DNA of 6,134 nt from Clostridia bacterium. Its GTDB lineage: Bacteria > Bacillota_A > Clostridia > Oscillospirales > CAG-272. This document shows, in pieces, positions 5,997-6,134 of this stretch. Location of the stretch: NCBI GenBank assembly GCA_017414605.1, contig JAFQLG010000060.1, positions 1 to 6,134 on the forward strand, read 5' to 3'. The notes under the pieces are model-generated. The model saw only the letters and a list, made by a program, of their open reading frames with translations. It ran no database searches and was not told where the DNA came from. Numbering within the stretch: position 1 is the stretch's first letter; each line of letters begins with the position of its first letter. A program made the translations under genes and the position numbers.

Positions 5997-6134
5997 GCTG
6001 TCGCGAAAAAGGGTGACAGCGGAATTGAAACTTGACAATTGAACAACAGAAGAAGAAAGTACAAAGCAAAAAAGCAAGTGCGAAAAAGAATCTGTCAAAA
6101 AAACCAAGAGAGAACACAACTCTAAAAAGTAAAA
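5997..6134 (+). promoter_or_regulatory. Probable leader of an rRNA (stable RNA) operon, continuing beyond the window
   Basis: The predicted transcript begins with a hairpin, GCTGTC (5997-6002) pairing with GACAGC (6015-6020), extendable by two pairs to 8 bp. It is followed by CTTGACAATTGAAC (6031-6044) and then a long purine-rich, A-rich stretch without start codon or ribosome-binding site. The CTTGA(C/A)AA-TGAAC type of sequence resembles elements in leaders and 16S-23S spacers of Firmicute rRNA operons, which carry boxA-like antitermination signals. No rRNA bases are visible, so the identity of the downstream gene is inferred. Confidence 0.42.

Noticed and set aside
6032..6037. TTGACA in the leader as a further tandem promoter
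   Set aside because: No TATAAT-like sequence follows at the right distance; it is better read as part of the CTTGACAATTGAAC leader element.
5862..6119. Minus-strand reading frames rich in Phe and Ser opposite the right-end leader
   Set aside because: The composition simply reflects the complement of an A-rich leader; a strong promoter runs the other way and there is no recognisable domain.

Overview
The window looks like a chromosomal segment of a low- to mid-GC Firmicute, most likely a gut-type clostridium (Oscillospiraceae/Ruminococcaceae-like). The reasons are the lepA-hemW gene pair, a DUF1292 protein, a secreted dockerin-bearing transglutaminase-like protein, a YetF/DUF421 membrane protein, and sigma-A promoters of TTGACA-17-TATAAT type. 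The genus assignment is inference; the gene families are read directly from the translated sequence.

Layout. Bases 1-1442 carry the 3' four-fifths of lepA (elongation factor 4), whose stop overlaps the start of hemW (1432-2574) by 11 bases, so the two form a translationally coupled pair. A strong promoter, whose -35 box contains the hemW stop codon, then drives a short acidic DUF1292 gene (2646-2969). Bases 2970-3344 hold no convincing protein gene. They contain a candidate structured RNA (about 2985-3200) with nested GC-rich helices and a tight three-way junction. This is followed by a perfect 23+4+23 inverted repeat (3211-3260) that overlaps a textbook G-quadruplex motif on the minus strand. 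Next is a secreted transglutaminase-like protein with a C-terminal two-repeat dockerin (3345-4346). A fully consensus promoter then precedes nth, endonuclease III (4410-5069).

nth converges on a minus-strand DUF421/YetF membrane protein gene (5084-5818). The two genes share a bidirectional intrinsic terminator whose loop contains the DUF421 stop codon. The last 316 bases have no protein gene. They contain A-tracts, a strong extended -10 promoter pointing right, and an A-rich leader with a 5' hairpin and a CTTGACAATTGAAC element. I read this as the promoter and leader of a stable-RNA (probably rRNA) operon beginning just beyond the window.

The protein genes are mostly housekeeping (translation, heme/radical SAM, base-excision repair) and do not form an evident common pathway. 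I see no defence system, CRISPR array, transposase or other clear novel multi-gene system. The parts most worth a second look are the 2985-3272 intergenic block (RNA plus palindrome plus G4 motif), the dockerin-linked transglutaminase and the right-end promoter/leader.
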